A DNA stretch of 64,000 nucleotides from JAJCYL01 sp963664285. GTDB taxonomy: Bacteria > Bacteroidota > Bacteroidia > Cytophagales > Cyclobacteriaceae. The position numbers and the translations under genes were made by a program. The notes beneath the pieces were generated by a model. The model made no database searches and had not been told where the DNA came from. It was given only the letters and a program-made list of their open reading frames with translations. The stretch lies in assembly GCA_963664285.2 (NCBI GenBank), contig CAXXNX010000057.1:8154-72153 (forward strand), in the 5' to 3' direction. How positions within the stretch are numbered: position 1 is the first letter of the stretch; each line of letters starts with the position of its first letter. This document shows, piece by piece, positions 55,766 through 64,000 of this stretch.

Positions 55766-56966
55766 TATATCAATAATAAAAGTTCTATCTTAGCAGTTGG
55801 ACCAAAAATAGTGAACCCTATGCCATTTGAGAGTAAAAGAGCGAAAATATCATTTACGACAAAGGAACAGCAAACATTGGAGGTTATAAGTAAATCACGG
55901 GTTGAGGCCAAATCACGGGTTGAAAGGGCGAAAATGCTTCTTGGTTATTGGAAAGGGCAAAGCATCAATTCGATAGCAAAACAACTTGGCACGAATCGGC
56001 CAAAGGTTGAAAGGACTGTTGATAGGGCAATAGGATACGGTATACTGACCTCTCTGAACGACCTTCCCAGAAAAGGGGCAACCCCAAAGATCACCAATGA
56101 GGCCAGGGCATGGTTTTTATCGATAGCTTGCACAAAACCAAAAGACTTGGGCATGGCCTCAGAATTTTGGACCTATAATGCATTGGCCAAGTATGTAAGG
56201 GGCAATTGCAAACAGGCGGGCCATCTTTCGTTAGGCGAAATACAGAAAGGGACCGTTTCAAAGATACTGTCGAAAAGTGATGTAAAGCCCCACAAACTAT
56301 CTTATTACCTAGAAAAGAAAGACCCTAACTTTGACCGAAAGATGTCCCAGGTATTGCATGTTTATAAAGAAGTGGCACTTTACAAAGCTAACAAACCGGA
56401 AGGATCAATGATTGCCATCTTGTCCTACGATGAAAAACCTGGAATGCAGGCGATAGAAAATACCGCCACTGACCTAAGCCCCATAGCAGGCAAGCACCCA
56501 AATTGGGGCAGGGACCATGAATATAAAAGACACGGTACAGTTTCGTTGTTGGCATCAATCGACTTGATTACCGGCAAGATATATGCACGGGTCGAGGATA
56601 GACATAGAAGTAGGGAATTTGTGGAATATTTGAAAGGGCTTGATGAACTCTACCCAGTCAGCTTTAAGATCAAGATAATCTTAGATAATCATTCGGCCCA
56701 TATTTCAAAAGAGACAAAAGCATTCCTGAAAACAGTGCCTAATAGGTTTGAATTTGTATTTACACCTGTACATGCTTCCTGGCTAAATCTTATTGAAGTC
56801 TTCTTTAGCAAAATGACCAGGAGCTTTTTAAGGGGGATCCGTGTAAAATCAAAGAAAGAGCTCAAAGACCGGATATTGAAATACATTAATGAAATCAATG
56901 AAATGCCAACAATCTTTAAATGGAAGTGGAAAATGGAAGATTTAACTATCGCGTAATCATTGATAT
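55766..56966 (+). mobile_element. IS630-family element (boundaries approximate)
   Basis: Short imperfect ends can be aligned: TATATCAATAATAAAAG at the left and ACATATCAATGATTACGC (reverse complement) at the right. IS630 elements insert at TA, and TA dinucleotides are present at both sides, but AT-richness makes the exact ends uncertain. Confidence 0.6.
55820..56956 (+). CDS. IS630-family transposase
   Basis: About 378 residues from ATG (MPFESKRAKISFTTKEQQTL); a GTG three codons upstream is an alternative. An HTH region (GQSINSIAKQLGTNRPKVER) precedes the DDE core: Asp in MIAILSYDEKPGMQAIE, Asp in KIKIILDNHSAHISKETKAF and Glu in HASWLNLIEVFFSKMTR. An 18-bp tandem repeat near the start (aaatcacgggttgaggcc then aaatcacgggttgaaagg) duplicates KSRVEA. 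Frame intact, possibly active; single copy in the window. Confidence 0.93.
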   Translation: MPFESKRAKISFTTKEQQTLEVISKSRVEAKSRVERAKMLLGYWKGQSINSIAKQLGTNRPKVERTVDRAIGYGILTSLNDLPRKGATPKITNEARAWFLSIACTKPKDLGMASEFWTYNALAKYVRGNCKQAGHLSLGEIQKGTVSKILSKSDVKPHKLSYYLEKKDPNFDRKMSQVLHVYKEVALYKANKPEGSMIAILSYDEKPGMQAIENTATDLSPIAGKHPNWGRDHEYKRHGTVSLLASIDLITGKIYARVEDRHRSREFVEYLKGLDELYPVSFKIKIILDNHSAHISKETKAFLKTVPNRFEFVFTPVHASWLNLIEVFFSKMTRSFLRGIRVKSKKELKDRILKYINEINEMPTIFKWKWKMEDLTIA

Positions 56967-57359
56967 GTTAATTAAGAAACTTAATACTAGTATTGAAGAC
57001 ATTTCTTTTAAGTCAACTCCGACCTTGTCAATAATATCTCGAGCGATTAAACTCAATTTCACTTTTACATAATAGACCTTCACAGCACATTCACATCAAT
57101 TTCATAATTCCGGCTACGAAATTTGGTAATTAGTGATTAAAGGATCAAATGGGCTAAGTTCGTCTGACGAACCTGGGTCTTTTAGCATAATTTCTTATCG
57201 CGGAGCGGTATCGTTAGTAGCCTCAACAGAATCGAACCTACTTTAGCCGAGAACATTCTAAGGAACTCTAAAAATTACTTCCCGTTTCCGAGTAGTTTCC
57301 GAGCTAAAAAGAAAAACCCCTCTGATTGGCCTTCCTGGAGTTTTCTGAGGGGTTGTCGT
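56957..57359. other. Island right-end non-coding stretch
   Basis: No gene supported. Contains a short perfect hairpin GTTCGTCTGACGAAC near 57158-57172, a resemblance to 31726-31753, and a possible terminator (AACCCCTC 57315-57322 with GAGGGGTT 57347-57354). Confidence 0.5.
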
Positions 57360-57402
57360 AGCGGGGGGCAGGACTTGAACCTGCGACCTTCGGGTTATGA
57401 GC
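57360..57402 (-). other. tRNA-Met 3'-half scar
   Basis: The reverse complement reads GCTCATAACCCGAAGGTCGC then AGGTTCAAGTCCTGCCCCCC: anticodon CAT, variable loop, T-arm and acceptor 3' strand of a tRNA-Met, with no 5' half. Such half genes are left by integrations that cross over in the anticodon arm. Confidence 0.75.
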
Positions 57403-57523
57403 TTAATGATTATCAAAGTTTATGGAGTAAATCGAACCATTTCAGTGTAGATAAAGCACGGTAATAGCACGGCAGTGGGCAACAAAAAGGCAGTTATATT
57501 TCTGTAACTACCTGATTATCAAG

Positions 57524-57596
<73 letters not shown>

Positions 57597-57793
57597 AATA
57601 TCCATTATATCAATCTTAGTTATTTCAAATGCCAAATCATTTATCAGCATTAATCGTCCAACTCATCTGGCGCTTGCCCTACAAGATGGCTGCTCACTAA
57701 AATCATCAACCGGATGATTTCTTAACGCTCACCCCTCAGCTGAGCAAATGAGCTTGGGTGTGGGTTTCGGTTTGTATGTGGGTGTGATCCCAA

Positions 57794-57823
57794 ATAAAAA
57801 CTCAAACCCTCACCGAGTTTGAG
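57794..57823 (-). terminator. Rho-independent terminator of the lut operon
   Basis: On the minus strand CTCAAAC-TCGGTGAGG-GTTTGAG (57823-57801) is followed by TTTTTATTT, a standard stem and U-tract, 58 bp after the hydroxyacid dehydrogenase stop. Confidence 0.8.
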
Positions 57824-57880
57824 AGCGCAAATTTAGTTCAACTTTTAGGATTGCAAAATGAAAATGTAAGAACTCTGGTA

Positions 57881-58843
57881 CTAAGCATTGATCAAATAAG
57901 ACACTCTCCCATTTTCAAAGAATTCAATAATATTCTCGGCTGCTAATCGTGACATTTCATCCCTGGCAGTAATGGAGGCGGAACCAATATGTGGAGTTAT
58001 GGCAACATTCTCCATGGATAAAAGCGGATTATCAGGTGTCATGGGTTCGGGATTGGTGACATCCAAACCCGCACCCCAGATCTCACCATTGTTTAGCGCT
58101 TCAATCAGGTCTTTTTCATTATGTACAGGCCCACGCGAGGTGTTGATGAAGAGGGCGGAACTTTTTATTTTTTTGAAGGCTTCATTGTTAAACAATCCTT
58201 CGGTTTCCGAATTCAAAGCGCAGTGAACTGACAATACATCACATTGTGCTAACAGTTCGTCAAAAGTCACATAGCTGGCCTGAAGTTTTTCCTCCGCTAC
58301 ATTGTTCCGGGTACGATTACAATAGATGATTTTCATATCGTAGGCGCCCTTACACTTCTTGGCCATTTCGAAACCGATCCTCCCCAATCCAAACACACCA
58401 AGTGTTTTGCCCTTGAGTTCAAGACCCAGGTTAGCTTTGGGTACAAAGTGCCCCCAATTGCCCGATATGATAGACTTATGAAGGAAACAAAGTTTTCTAG
58501 ACACCGCTAGCATCAGCGCAAATGCGATATCAGCTGTGGCATTACTCATGGCATCGGGAGTATTGGCAACCGGGATACCAAGCCTGGTAGCCTCAGCAAT
58601 ATCGATATTGTCATAGCCGGCTGCAAACTGAGAGATTACTTTTAAGTGGCTGCATTGATTGAGAAAATGACTGTCGATCTTGTCAACGCTGGTACATAAC
58701 AACGCATCGACCTCTTTTGTCCGGTTGATTAGTTCTTTTTGGTCCATGGGTGCTACTTCCTTCCATATACTCACCTCAAAATCAGCGTCCTTTAACAGGT
58801 TGACACCTATATCCGGTATATCCAAGGTTACCAAAACTTTCAT
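57881..58843 (-). CDS. D-2-hydroxyacid dehydrogenase (glyoxylate/hydroxypyruvate reductase-like)
   Basis: 320 residues. NAD(P)-binding Rossmann motif GVFGLGRIG; substrate and catalytic residues in ISQFAAGYDNIDI, NTSRGPVHNEKDL (Arg), NPEPMTPDNPL (Glu) and ITPHIGSASITARDEM (His). It reduces a 2-keto acid such as glyoxylate or hydroxypyruvate to the D-hydroxy acid. It starts 6 bp after lutC and ends the operon before the terminator at 57794. Its link with the lactate genes suggests 2-hydroxyacid metabolism. Frame intact. Confidence 0.92.
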   Translation of the reverse strand: MKVLVTLDIPDIGVNLLKDADFEVSIWKEVAPMDQKELINRTKEVDALLCTSVDKIDSHFLNQCSHLKVISQFAAGYDNIDIAEATRLGIPVANTPDAMSNATADIAFALMLAVSRKLCFLHKSIISGNWGHFVPKANLGLELKGKTLGVFGLGRIGFEMAKKCKGAYDMKIIYCNRTRNNVAEEKLQASYVTFDELLAQCDVLSVHCALNSETEGLFNNEAFKKIKSSALFINTSRGPVHNEKDLIEALNNGEIWGAGLDVTNPEPMTPDNPLLSMENVAITPHIGSASITARDEMSRLAAENIIEFFENGRVSYLINA

Positions 58844-58849
58844 CCCAGC

Positions 58850-59431
58850 TTATTTTTCCAAAATAACCTTTAAGCTTCTCGGTCCGTGTGCCCCAATTAC
58901 CAATGTTTGTTCAATATCACCCGTTTTTGAAGGTCCGGAGATAAAAACGCCAAATCCTGTTTTTACAAGTTCAACCGACTGATAGGCCTGATTCATATTT
59001 GACACTAATGAATCTGCTTTCAAAACAATGATTAAATGTTCTACGATAAACGGCAACACCCGTTGGTGACAGTTCTCTTCTGGTACCCAGATTGCTCCAT
59101 TCTCAGCAACTCCAAACATTCCTCTTATAACCCCCAGGTTTATATCCTTCAGTTCCCGAGGATCACTCACTTCCCTGGCATAAGTGCAATCAAGGTCTTT
59201 GATTGGAAAAGCAGAACAGATACGATTATAATCTGCTGACAGCACTTTTAATTGAGCCACTGTTTCTTCCTCTCCCACTGTTTCAATCACTTCCGCGTGA
59301 TTGATTTTCATTGCCTTTTTGAACGCGTCCACAAGATTATGCTCGAATTCAAATTCGGGAATAATTGGCGAATCAACCTTTTTGAGGTCAACTTCTTCTA
59401 TAGTCTTTAGCATCTTCTCCTTGCTACTCAT
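58850..59431 (-). CDS. lutC: LutC/YkgG-family LUD-domain protein
   Basis: 193 residues with the LUD fold: VIETVGEEETVAQLKVLS, CTYAREVSDPRELKDINLGV, GMFGVAENGAIWVPEENCHQ, PSKTGDIEQTLVIGAHGPRS. The third component of the LutABC L-lactate oxidase, which converts L-lactate to pyruvate. Its ATG overlaps the lutB stop (59428-59431), indicating coupled translation. Frame intact. Confidence 0.9.
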   Translation of the reverse strand: MSSKEKMLKTIEEVDLKKVDSPIIPEFEFEHNLVDAFKKAMKINHAEVIETVGEEETVAQLKVLSADYNRICSAFPIKDLDCTYAREVSDPRELKDINLGVIRGMFGVAENGAIWVPEENCHQRVLPFIVEHLIIVLKADSLVSNMNQAYQSVELVKTGFGVFISGPSKTGDIEQTLVIGAHGPRSLKVILEK

Positions 59432-60789
59432 TTCTTTCTATTTCGATACCACTGATTAAAGCTCTCATTAGGCGCTTCTGGCAACTCCCGGTGCTTACCC
59501 CACTTGTTGAAGCCATTGTAAGTGATAAAACGAGGCATTGAAGCCATGACAAACCTTGCAAATCCTCCAGCCAGCCGATAAAGGCGAGGCCTTTTCAATA
59601 TGCTACCGGCAATTGACATTTGCAGATTTTTCATATTAAATCCAGTTTGCGATTTAATTATTTCCTGGCGCCATTCATAGAGCTGCTCATGGATATTGAT
59701 CTTAACCGGGCAGACGTCACTGCATGATCCACATAGTGTCGAAGCAAAGGGTAAACTGCTGTATTTTTTTAAATCTAATCCAGGAGATAAGATTGAGCCA
59801 ATCGGACCCGGAACTGTGGCATTATAACTATAGCCTCCACTCCTTCTATAAATGGGACAGGTATTCATGCATGCACCACACCTAATACACTTCAAACTAT
59901 TGCGGAACTTATCCCTTTTTAATTGTTCTGTTCTTCCATTGTCGACCAAAACAATGTGCATCTCCTGGCCAGGCCTGGGCTTGATATAATGTGAGGTGTA
60001 AATACTAATCAGTTGACCAATGGCACTCCTTGCCAAAAGCCTGGTAAACACCCCCAAATGCTCTGCTTTGGGAATCAGTTTCTCAATGCCCATACAGGCA
60101 ATATGAATTTTCGACAAATGACAACCCATATCGGCATTACCCTCATTTGTTACCACCACAAATCCACCAGTATCAGCTACTCCAAAGTTCACGCCTGTAA
60201 TGGCCACCTCAACCTGGAGAAATTTTTCCCGTAAATGTTGCCGGGCAACTTCGGTTAAGAATTGCGCATCCTCAATGCCTTTTTCAGTTCCCAGGTGCTT
60301 GTGGAAGATATCGCCAATTTCCTTTTTCCTTAAATGGATCGCAGGCATTACAATGTGACTGGGCGGCTGATTATCTAACTGGATAATCCGTTCGCCAAGA
60401 TCGGTGTCAACTACTTCATAGCCCTTATGTTTAAGGAACCCGTTGAGCCCACATTCTTCAGTAAGGATGGACTTGCTCTTGACAATGTTTTTGTAGCCAG
60501 AACGCTTGATAATTGAATGGACAATTTCATTATGCTCTTTACCGTCAATTGCCCAATGAACATTGATCCCATTATTAGCTGCATTTTTTTCAAATTCAAG
60601 GAGATATTCTCCCAGATGGGATAACACATTGTCCTTGATATCTGACGCCAGTTGCCGAAGTTCCTCCCACTCGGGCACCTCCTTTGAAGCTACGTCCCTC
60701 TTTTGTCTAGCCTGCCAGAGGTTCTCATCGTGCCAATCTACCCGCTCCTCATTTCGCAGGAATTTCGTTGCCTCAACTGAATGTGTCAT
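59428..60789 (-). CDS. lutB: LutB, iron-sulfur subunit of lactate oxidase
   Basis: 453 residues: an N-terminal LUD domain (NGINVHWAIDGKEHNEIV; AITGVNFGVADTGGFVVVTN; NADMGCHLSKIHIACMGIEK) followed by a ferredoxin domain with CIRCGACMNTCPIY and CGSCSDVCPVKINI, two 4Fe-4S sites. Matches LutB in order and length. It begins 13 bp after lutA and overlaps lutC by 4 bp. Cytosolic, membrane-associated by analogy. Frame intact. Confidence 0.93.
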   Translation of the reverse strand: MTHSVEATKFLRNEERVDWHDENLWQARQKRDVASKEVPEWEELRQLASDIKDNVLSHLGEYLLEFEKNAANNGINVHWAIDGKEHNEIVHSIIKRSGYKNIVKSKSILTEECGLNGFLKHKGYEVVDTDLGERIIQLDNQPPSHIVMPAIHLRKKEIGDIFHKHLGTEKGIEDAQFLTEVARQHLREKFLQVEVAITGVNFGVADTGGFVVVTNEGNADMGCHLSKIHIACMGIEKLIPKAEHLGVFTRLLARSAIGQLISIYTSHYIKPRPGQEMHIVLVDNGRTEQLKRDKFRNSLKCIRCGACMNTCPIYRRSGGYSYNATVPGPIGSILSPGLDLKKYSSLPFASTLCGSCSDVCPVKINIHEQLYEWRQEIIKSQTGFNMKNLQMSIAGSILKRPRLYRLAGGFARFVMASMPRFITYNGFNKWGKHRELPEAPNESFNQWYRNRKK

Positions 60790-60802
60790 GAATTCTGTTG
60801 GG

Positions 60803-61516
60803 TTAAGATTTCAGAAAATGCATAACCTCTATAGGCAGCTTCTCTCTGCGGATCAGTCCTTCCAAATGCATAAGGCAGGACATATCTGTGCTGGTAATAA
60901 CATCTACATCATGGTCAAGATGATCTCTTAACCGGTCCCGACCCATCTTTACCGAAACAGCTTCTTCGGTCACAGAGAATGTTCCACCTAATCCACAGCA
61001 TTCATCTTTTCTGTTCAATTCAACCAATTCAATTCCATCAACTTTTTCCAGTAATTGTTTTGCCTTATTGAAAGGTTTTATGCTCAACTCGCTGGAAGTT
61101 CCCAATCTTAAACCTCTCAAACCGTGACAACTTTCATGGATGCCCACTTTTCTTTGGAAAATCGAGTTAACCTGATCCTTTTCCAAGATATCTATAATGA
61201 ACTCCGATAATTCATATATTTTATTGCGGATGCTGTCAGAATCTGTCTGTGTCAACCAATGATGTTTCACATGATAAATACAACTTCCTGAAGGAGCTAC
61301 AACGTAATCAAAGTCCTTAAACAGGTGAATGAAATTGGGGCAGCTATCAACCGCTTTGGCCTCGTATCCTGCATTGGCCAACGGTTGACCGCAACAGGTC
61401 TGATCCAGGGGGTACTCCACTTCACAACCTAGCTGTTCAAGTAGCTTTAGCGTTGCTACTCCCACTTGTGGATAGAATTGATCAATATAACAGGGTATGA
61501 ATAAGCCGACTCTCAT
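60803..61516 (-). CDS. lutA: LutA, CCG-domain subunit of lactate oxidase
   Basis: 237 residues with two cysteine-rich CCG domains: LDQTCCGQPLANAGYEAKAV with the upstream FIPCYIDQFYPQVGVATLKL, and IHESCHGLRGLRLG with RKDECCGLGGTFSV, the heterodisulfide-reductase-like iron-sulfur sites. First gene of lutABC and 22 bp after the uracil-DNA-glycosylase-family gene, so that gene may lead the operon. Frame intact. Confidence 0.93.
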   Translation of the reverse strand: MRVGLFIPCYIDQFYPQVGVATLKLLEQLGCEVEYPLDQTCCGQPLANAGYEAKAVDSCPNFIHLFKDFDYVVAPSGSCIYHVKHHWLTQTDSDSIRNKIYELSEFIIDILEKDQVNSIFQRKVGIHESCHGLRGLRLGTSSELSIKPFNKAKQLLEKVDGIELVELNRKDECCGLGGTFSVTEEAVSVKMGRDRLRDHLDHDVDVITSTDMSCLMHLEGLIRREKLPIEVMHFLKS

Positions 61517-61538
61517 GAAATGTCTTTCTAATGTCCAA

Positions 61539-62113
61539 TCAATCTCGCAATATCTCCTGCACTCTTATTTTTAAATATGGAATCACCTCTTTTTCGAACC
61601 AGGGATTCTTAAACAACCAAAACCGATTTCTCGGTGAAGGATGAGGCAAGGGAATAATATCAGGGCAATATTCTTTAAATGACTGCACAGTCTCAGTGAG
61701 TGTATTCTTCATGACCTCCTTTAGGTAATAAGCTTGAGCATATTGACCAATCAAGACACGTAGTTGAATGTCCGGCATTTGATCCAACAATAGGTTATGC
61801 CACTTGGGGCACACTCAGGGCGAGGTGGCAGATCCCCTGACTTTCCTTTTCCGGGATAGCAAAAACCCATTGGCATTAGTGCAATTTGTTCACTATAAAA
61901 GGTCTCGTCACTCACTCCCAGCCATTTTCTCAGGTTTCTACCGCTGGGGTCGTCCCAGGGAATACCTGTTTCATGGACCTTCTTACCCGGGGCCTGGCCA
62001 ATGATCACAATGCAGGCATTAGCGCTCACCTGAAAGATTGGATTTGGACCAAGAGGAAGGTGAGCCTGGCATTCTACACATTTCTTTACATCCTGAAGAA
62101 GATCAAAATCCAT
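61539..62113 (-). pseudogene. Uracil-DNA glycosylase family protein, frameshifted
   Basis: About 191 residues from ATG at 62113 (MDFDLLQDVKKCVECQAHLP). UDG-superfamily motifs: IVIIGQAPGKKVHETGIPWD, DPSGRNLRKWLGV, ALMPMGFCYPGKGKSGDLPP, and after the break KWHNLLLDQMPDIQLRVLIG, IIPLPHPSPRNRFWLFKNPW. One A is missing at about 61803-61805 (GCCCCA-AGTGGC should give APKWHNLL). The family removes uracil from DNA or has related roles. Likely a recent pseudogene or a sequence error. Confidence 0.85.
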
Positions 62114-62195
62114 GAGAGTCCGAATAAACATAAAAGTACATACTGATTAGCTACTTATAGAAAGTTATATTAGTGAATACGAAAGTAAAAAAATT

Positions 62196-63188
62196 ATGAG
62201 CTACATACCTTCTGATGGCCGATATAATCAAATGAGGTATAAGCGCTGTGGTCAAAGTGGAATTAAGTTACCCATCATTTCACTTGGTTTGTGGCACAAC
62301 TTCGGGGGTGTGGATATTTTCGAAAATGGTCGTGAAATTGTCCATAAAGCGTTTGATGCAGGAATAACCCATTTTGACCTGGCTAACAACTACGGACCCC
62401 CACCCGGTTCTGCTGAAAAGTTTTTTGGTCAACTGTTAAGTAAAGACCTGAAATCATATCGTGACGAATTGATCGTTTCCACAAAAGCCGGTTACCTGAT
62501 GTGGCCAGGCCCTTACGGAGAGTGGGGGTCAAAAAAATACCTGATTGCGAGTCTGGATCAGAGCCTGAAGCGAATGGGTCTTGATTATGTAGACATATTT
62601 TACTCTCATCGCCCTGATCCCGACACTCCAATGGAAGAGACCATGGAAGCGCTCTACCAGGCCGTTAAACAGGGTAAAGCTTTGTATGTTGGTCTTTCGA
62701 ATTACAATGCCGAACAGACCAGGGAAGCCACCCGGATCCTGAAGGGTATGGGAATCATCTGTCTAATCCATCAGCCGAAGTATTCCATGTTTGTACGTTG
62801 GACGGAAGAAGAAAAGCTTTTTGATGTGCTGGATGACGAAGGGATGGGATCGATAGCCTTCTCACCTCTGGCGCAGGGGCTGCTTACCGATCGATATCTG
62901 CAAGGTATTCCTGAAGATTCAAGGGCAGCAAAATCACACGGATTTTTACAGAAAGATGAAGTATCGCCGGAACGAATAGAAAAGGTTAAGAAGTTGAATG
63001 AAATAGCCATCAATCGTGGACAAACACTGGCGCAATTGGCATTGGTTTGGGTGTTGAGAGACCGGGTCACCACGGTGTTGATTGGGGTAAGTAAGCTTGA
63101 GCAACTAAACGCGAACCTGGAGATCATAAACAACATTGAACTATCAGGTGATGAATTAGATCGTATTGAAAAAATTCTTTCCAAGTGA
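62196..63188 (+). CDS. Aldo/keto reductase (YghZ / glyceraldehyde 3-phosphate reductase type)
   Basis: 330 residues, full TIM-barrel family length. Catalytic tetrad: Asp and Tyr in THFDLANNYGPPPGSAE, Lys in LIVSTKAGYLMWPGPYGEWG, His in DIFYSHRPDPDTPMEE. C-terminal NADPH-binding segment VTTVLIGVSKLEQLNANLE. The GPPPGSAE and MWPGPYG(E/D)WGS strings are typical of YghZ-like enzymes that reduce glyceraldehyde 3-phosphate or methylglyoxal. Divergent from the UDG/lut operon (83-bp gap). Frame intact. Confidence 0.93.
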   Translation: MSYIPSDGRYNQMRYKRCGQSGIKLPIISLGLWHNFGGVDIFENGREIVHKAFDAGITHFDLANNYGPPPGSAEKFFGQLLSKDLKSYRDELIVSTKAGYLMWPGPYGEWGSKKYLIASLDQSLKRMGLDYVDIFYSHRPDPDTPMEETMEALYQAVKQGKALYVGLSNYNAEQTREATRILKGMGIICLIHQPKYSMFVRWTEEEKLFDVLDDEGMGSIAFSPLAQGLLTDRYLQGIPEDSRAAKSHGFLQKDEVSPERIEKVKKLNEIAINRGQTLAQLALVWVLRDRVTTVLIGVSKLEQLNANLEIINNIELSGDELDRIEKILSK

Positions 63189-63206
63189 TACTATACTAAG
63201 AAAATT

Positions 63207-63326
63207 ATGAAACACTGTGGTTTGCTCCGAAAAGATAGAATGACTGGTAAATGCTTTCTTTACAAAGTCGATATTATTAAAAGTCGCCATGTAGGAACAC
63301 AGGTCTGTGATTCCATTAAAATCTGA
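63207..63326 (+). CDS. Possible 39-residue ORF
   Basis: ATG to TGA frame MKHCGLLRKDRMTGKCFLYK then VDIIKSRHVGTQVCDSIKI in the gap between the reductase and the epimerase, on the same strand and with short spacing on both sides. Cys- and basic-rich, no family known. Coding is uncertain. Confidence 0.3.
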   Translation: MKHCGLLRKDRMTGKCFLYKVDIIKSRHVGTQVCDSIKI

Positions 63327-63332
63327 TCGGTT

Positions 63333-64000
63333 ATGAAAGTTCTATTCATCGGTGGTACGGGAAACATCAGCACTGCTTCCAGTAGACTGGCAGTTGAGAA
63401 GGGAATCGATCTTTACTTGCTTAATAGAGGTACAAGGCCAGTGTCTATTGAGGGTGCTACGGTCATCACTGGCGATATTAATAAGCCTGATGATACTAAA
63501 AAATTACTTGGTAATGAAAGATGGGATGTAGTAGTAAATTGGATAGCATTCACTAATAAAGAGGTAAAACGGGATATTGATCTTTTTCAAGGCAAAACCA
63601 AACAATACATTTTTATCAGCTCTGCTTCCGCTCATCAAAAACCTGTATCGCACCCTGTAATTACGGAGTCAACCCCTCTTACTAATCCATTTTGGAAGTA
63701 TTCAAGGGATAAGATCGCTTGTGAAGAAATGTTAAATCAGGCCTATAGGAAAACGGGGTTTCCCGTTACCATAGTGCGACCCTCCCTAACCTACCAGACT
63801 GTAATCCCCGTCACCATTGGAGGATGGACTGAATACAATGTGGTAGACCGCATCAAAAAAGGCAAAAAGATCATTATTCAGGGAGATGGCAATTCGCTAT
63901 GGACGATAACTCATGCTGAAGATTTTGCCAAAGGGTTTGTGGGACTACTGGGACATCAACAAGCTATCGGGCACGCCTTTCACATTACTTCTGATGAAAT
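63333..64000 (+). CDS. NAD-dependent epimerase/dehydratase family protein (3' end outside window)
   Basis: 222 codons present from ATG at 63333. Rossmann start MKVLFIGGTGNISTASSRLA, then LLNRGTRPV, INKPDDTKKLLGNERWDVVV, FISSASAHQKPV, the catalytic YxxxK in FWKYSRDKIACEEML, and VRPSLTYQT. Extended SDR of the type that acts on nucleotide sugars or related metabolites; the TxG and RG layout resembles mRNA-binding/CSP41-like SDRs as well. Runs off the right edge in frame. Confidence 0.9.
   Translation, partial: MKVLFIGGTGNISTASSRLAVEKGIDLYLLNRGTRPVSIEGATVITGDINKPDDTKKLLGNERWDVVVNWIAFTNKEVKRDIDLFQGKTKQYIFISSASAHQKPVSHPVITESTPLTNPFWKYSRDKIACEEMLNQAYRKTGFPVTIVRPSLTYQTVIPVTIGGWTEYNVVDRIKKGKKIIIQGDGNSLWTITHAEDFAKGFVGLLGHQQAIGHAFHITSDE

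Noticed and set aside
57315..57354. Strong rho-independent terminator near the tRNA-Met scar
   Set aside because: Stem is 8 bp around a long loop with no T-run; kept only as a possible hairpin.

Overview
The window looks like a chromosomal segment of a Bacteroidota bacterium, most likely a Cytophagales-type marine or soil organism. The evidence is a secreted protein with a gliding-motility-associated (type IX secretion) C-terminal domain, many Bacteroidota lipoproteins, and short TAnnTTTG-type -7 promoter motifs where they can be recognised. It is exceptionally rich in insertion sequences: seven IS1380-family copies, three IS30 copies, and one each of IS1595, ISNCY-like and IS630 type, together about 18.5 kb or 29% of the window. 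It is equally rich in broken genes. This suggests a genome undergoing IS expansion and gene loss.

Layout. 1-3.7 kb: a gamma-glutamyltransferase gene cut by two IS1380 copies. 3.8-10.2 kb: sterol-desaturase-like protein, Wzi-like outer-membrane protein, GT-C-like membrane protein and two GT2 glycosyltransferases (envelope and polysaccharide). 10.6-13.2 kb: large secreted gliding-type protein. 13.3-17.4 kb: frameshifted rlmD, a small conserved ORF and a LysE exporter split by an IS1380. 17.5-22.6 kb: frameshifted MerB-like gene, decayed TPM/LemA genes and a nested IS1380 pair. 22.6-28.4 kb: IS30 inside a small lipoprotein gene, a formylglycine-generating enzyme and a defective IS1380. 28.4-36 kb: EF-hand pseudogene, YceI, decayed IS1595, ferredoxin, a Na+/H+ antiporter broken by a frameshift and an IS30, and a family of dispersed intergenic repeats. 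36.1-37.1 kb: decayed metallopeptidase-like lipoprotein.

37.35-57.57 kb is best read as a 20-kb integrative island. A 48-bp copy of the 3' half of tRNA-Thr lies at its left end beside a tyrosine recombinase, and the intact tRNA-Thr(TGT) lies at its right end. Its cargo is an AbiEi-like/Fic fusion preceded by four 23-24 bp repeats, an IS30, an operon of PQQ dehydrogenase, serine hydrolase and PhoD phosphatase, an IS1380, an ISNCY-like element, a decayed molybdenum hydroxylase pair, a sulfatase and an IS630. The sulfatase carries the CAPSR site modified by formylglycine-generating enzymes, and one such enzyme lies outside the island at 24.3 kb.

57.6-64 kb is a more ordinary chromosome: a lactate-utilisation operon (lutABC) with a 2-hydroxyacid dehydrogenase and a frameshifted uracil-DNA-glycosylase-family gene, ending in a clear terminator; then an aldo/keto reductase and an NAD-dependent epimerase that runs off the end.

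The most informative observations are these. (i) IS1380 inserts into TTAA with exact TTAA duplications, and removing it restores host reading frames (GGT, LysE). (ii) Every IS1380 copy whose left end is present buries its transposase start codon in an 18-bp hairpin. (iii) One IS1380 is nested in another at an internal TTAA. (iv) An iteron-like array precedes the AbiEi/Fic fusion. (v) The island has tRNA scars at both ends. No CRISPR array, rRNA operon or complete known defence locus was seen.
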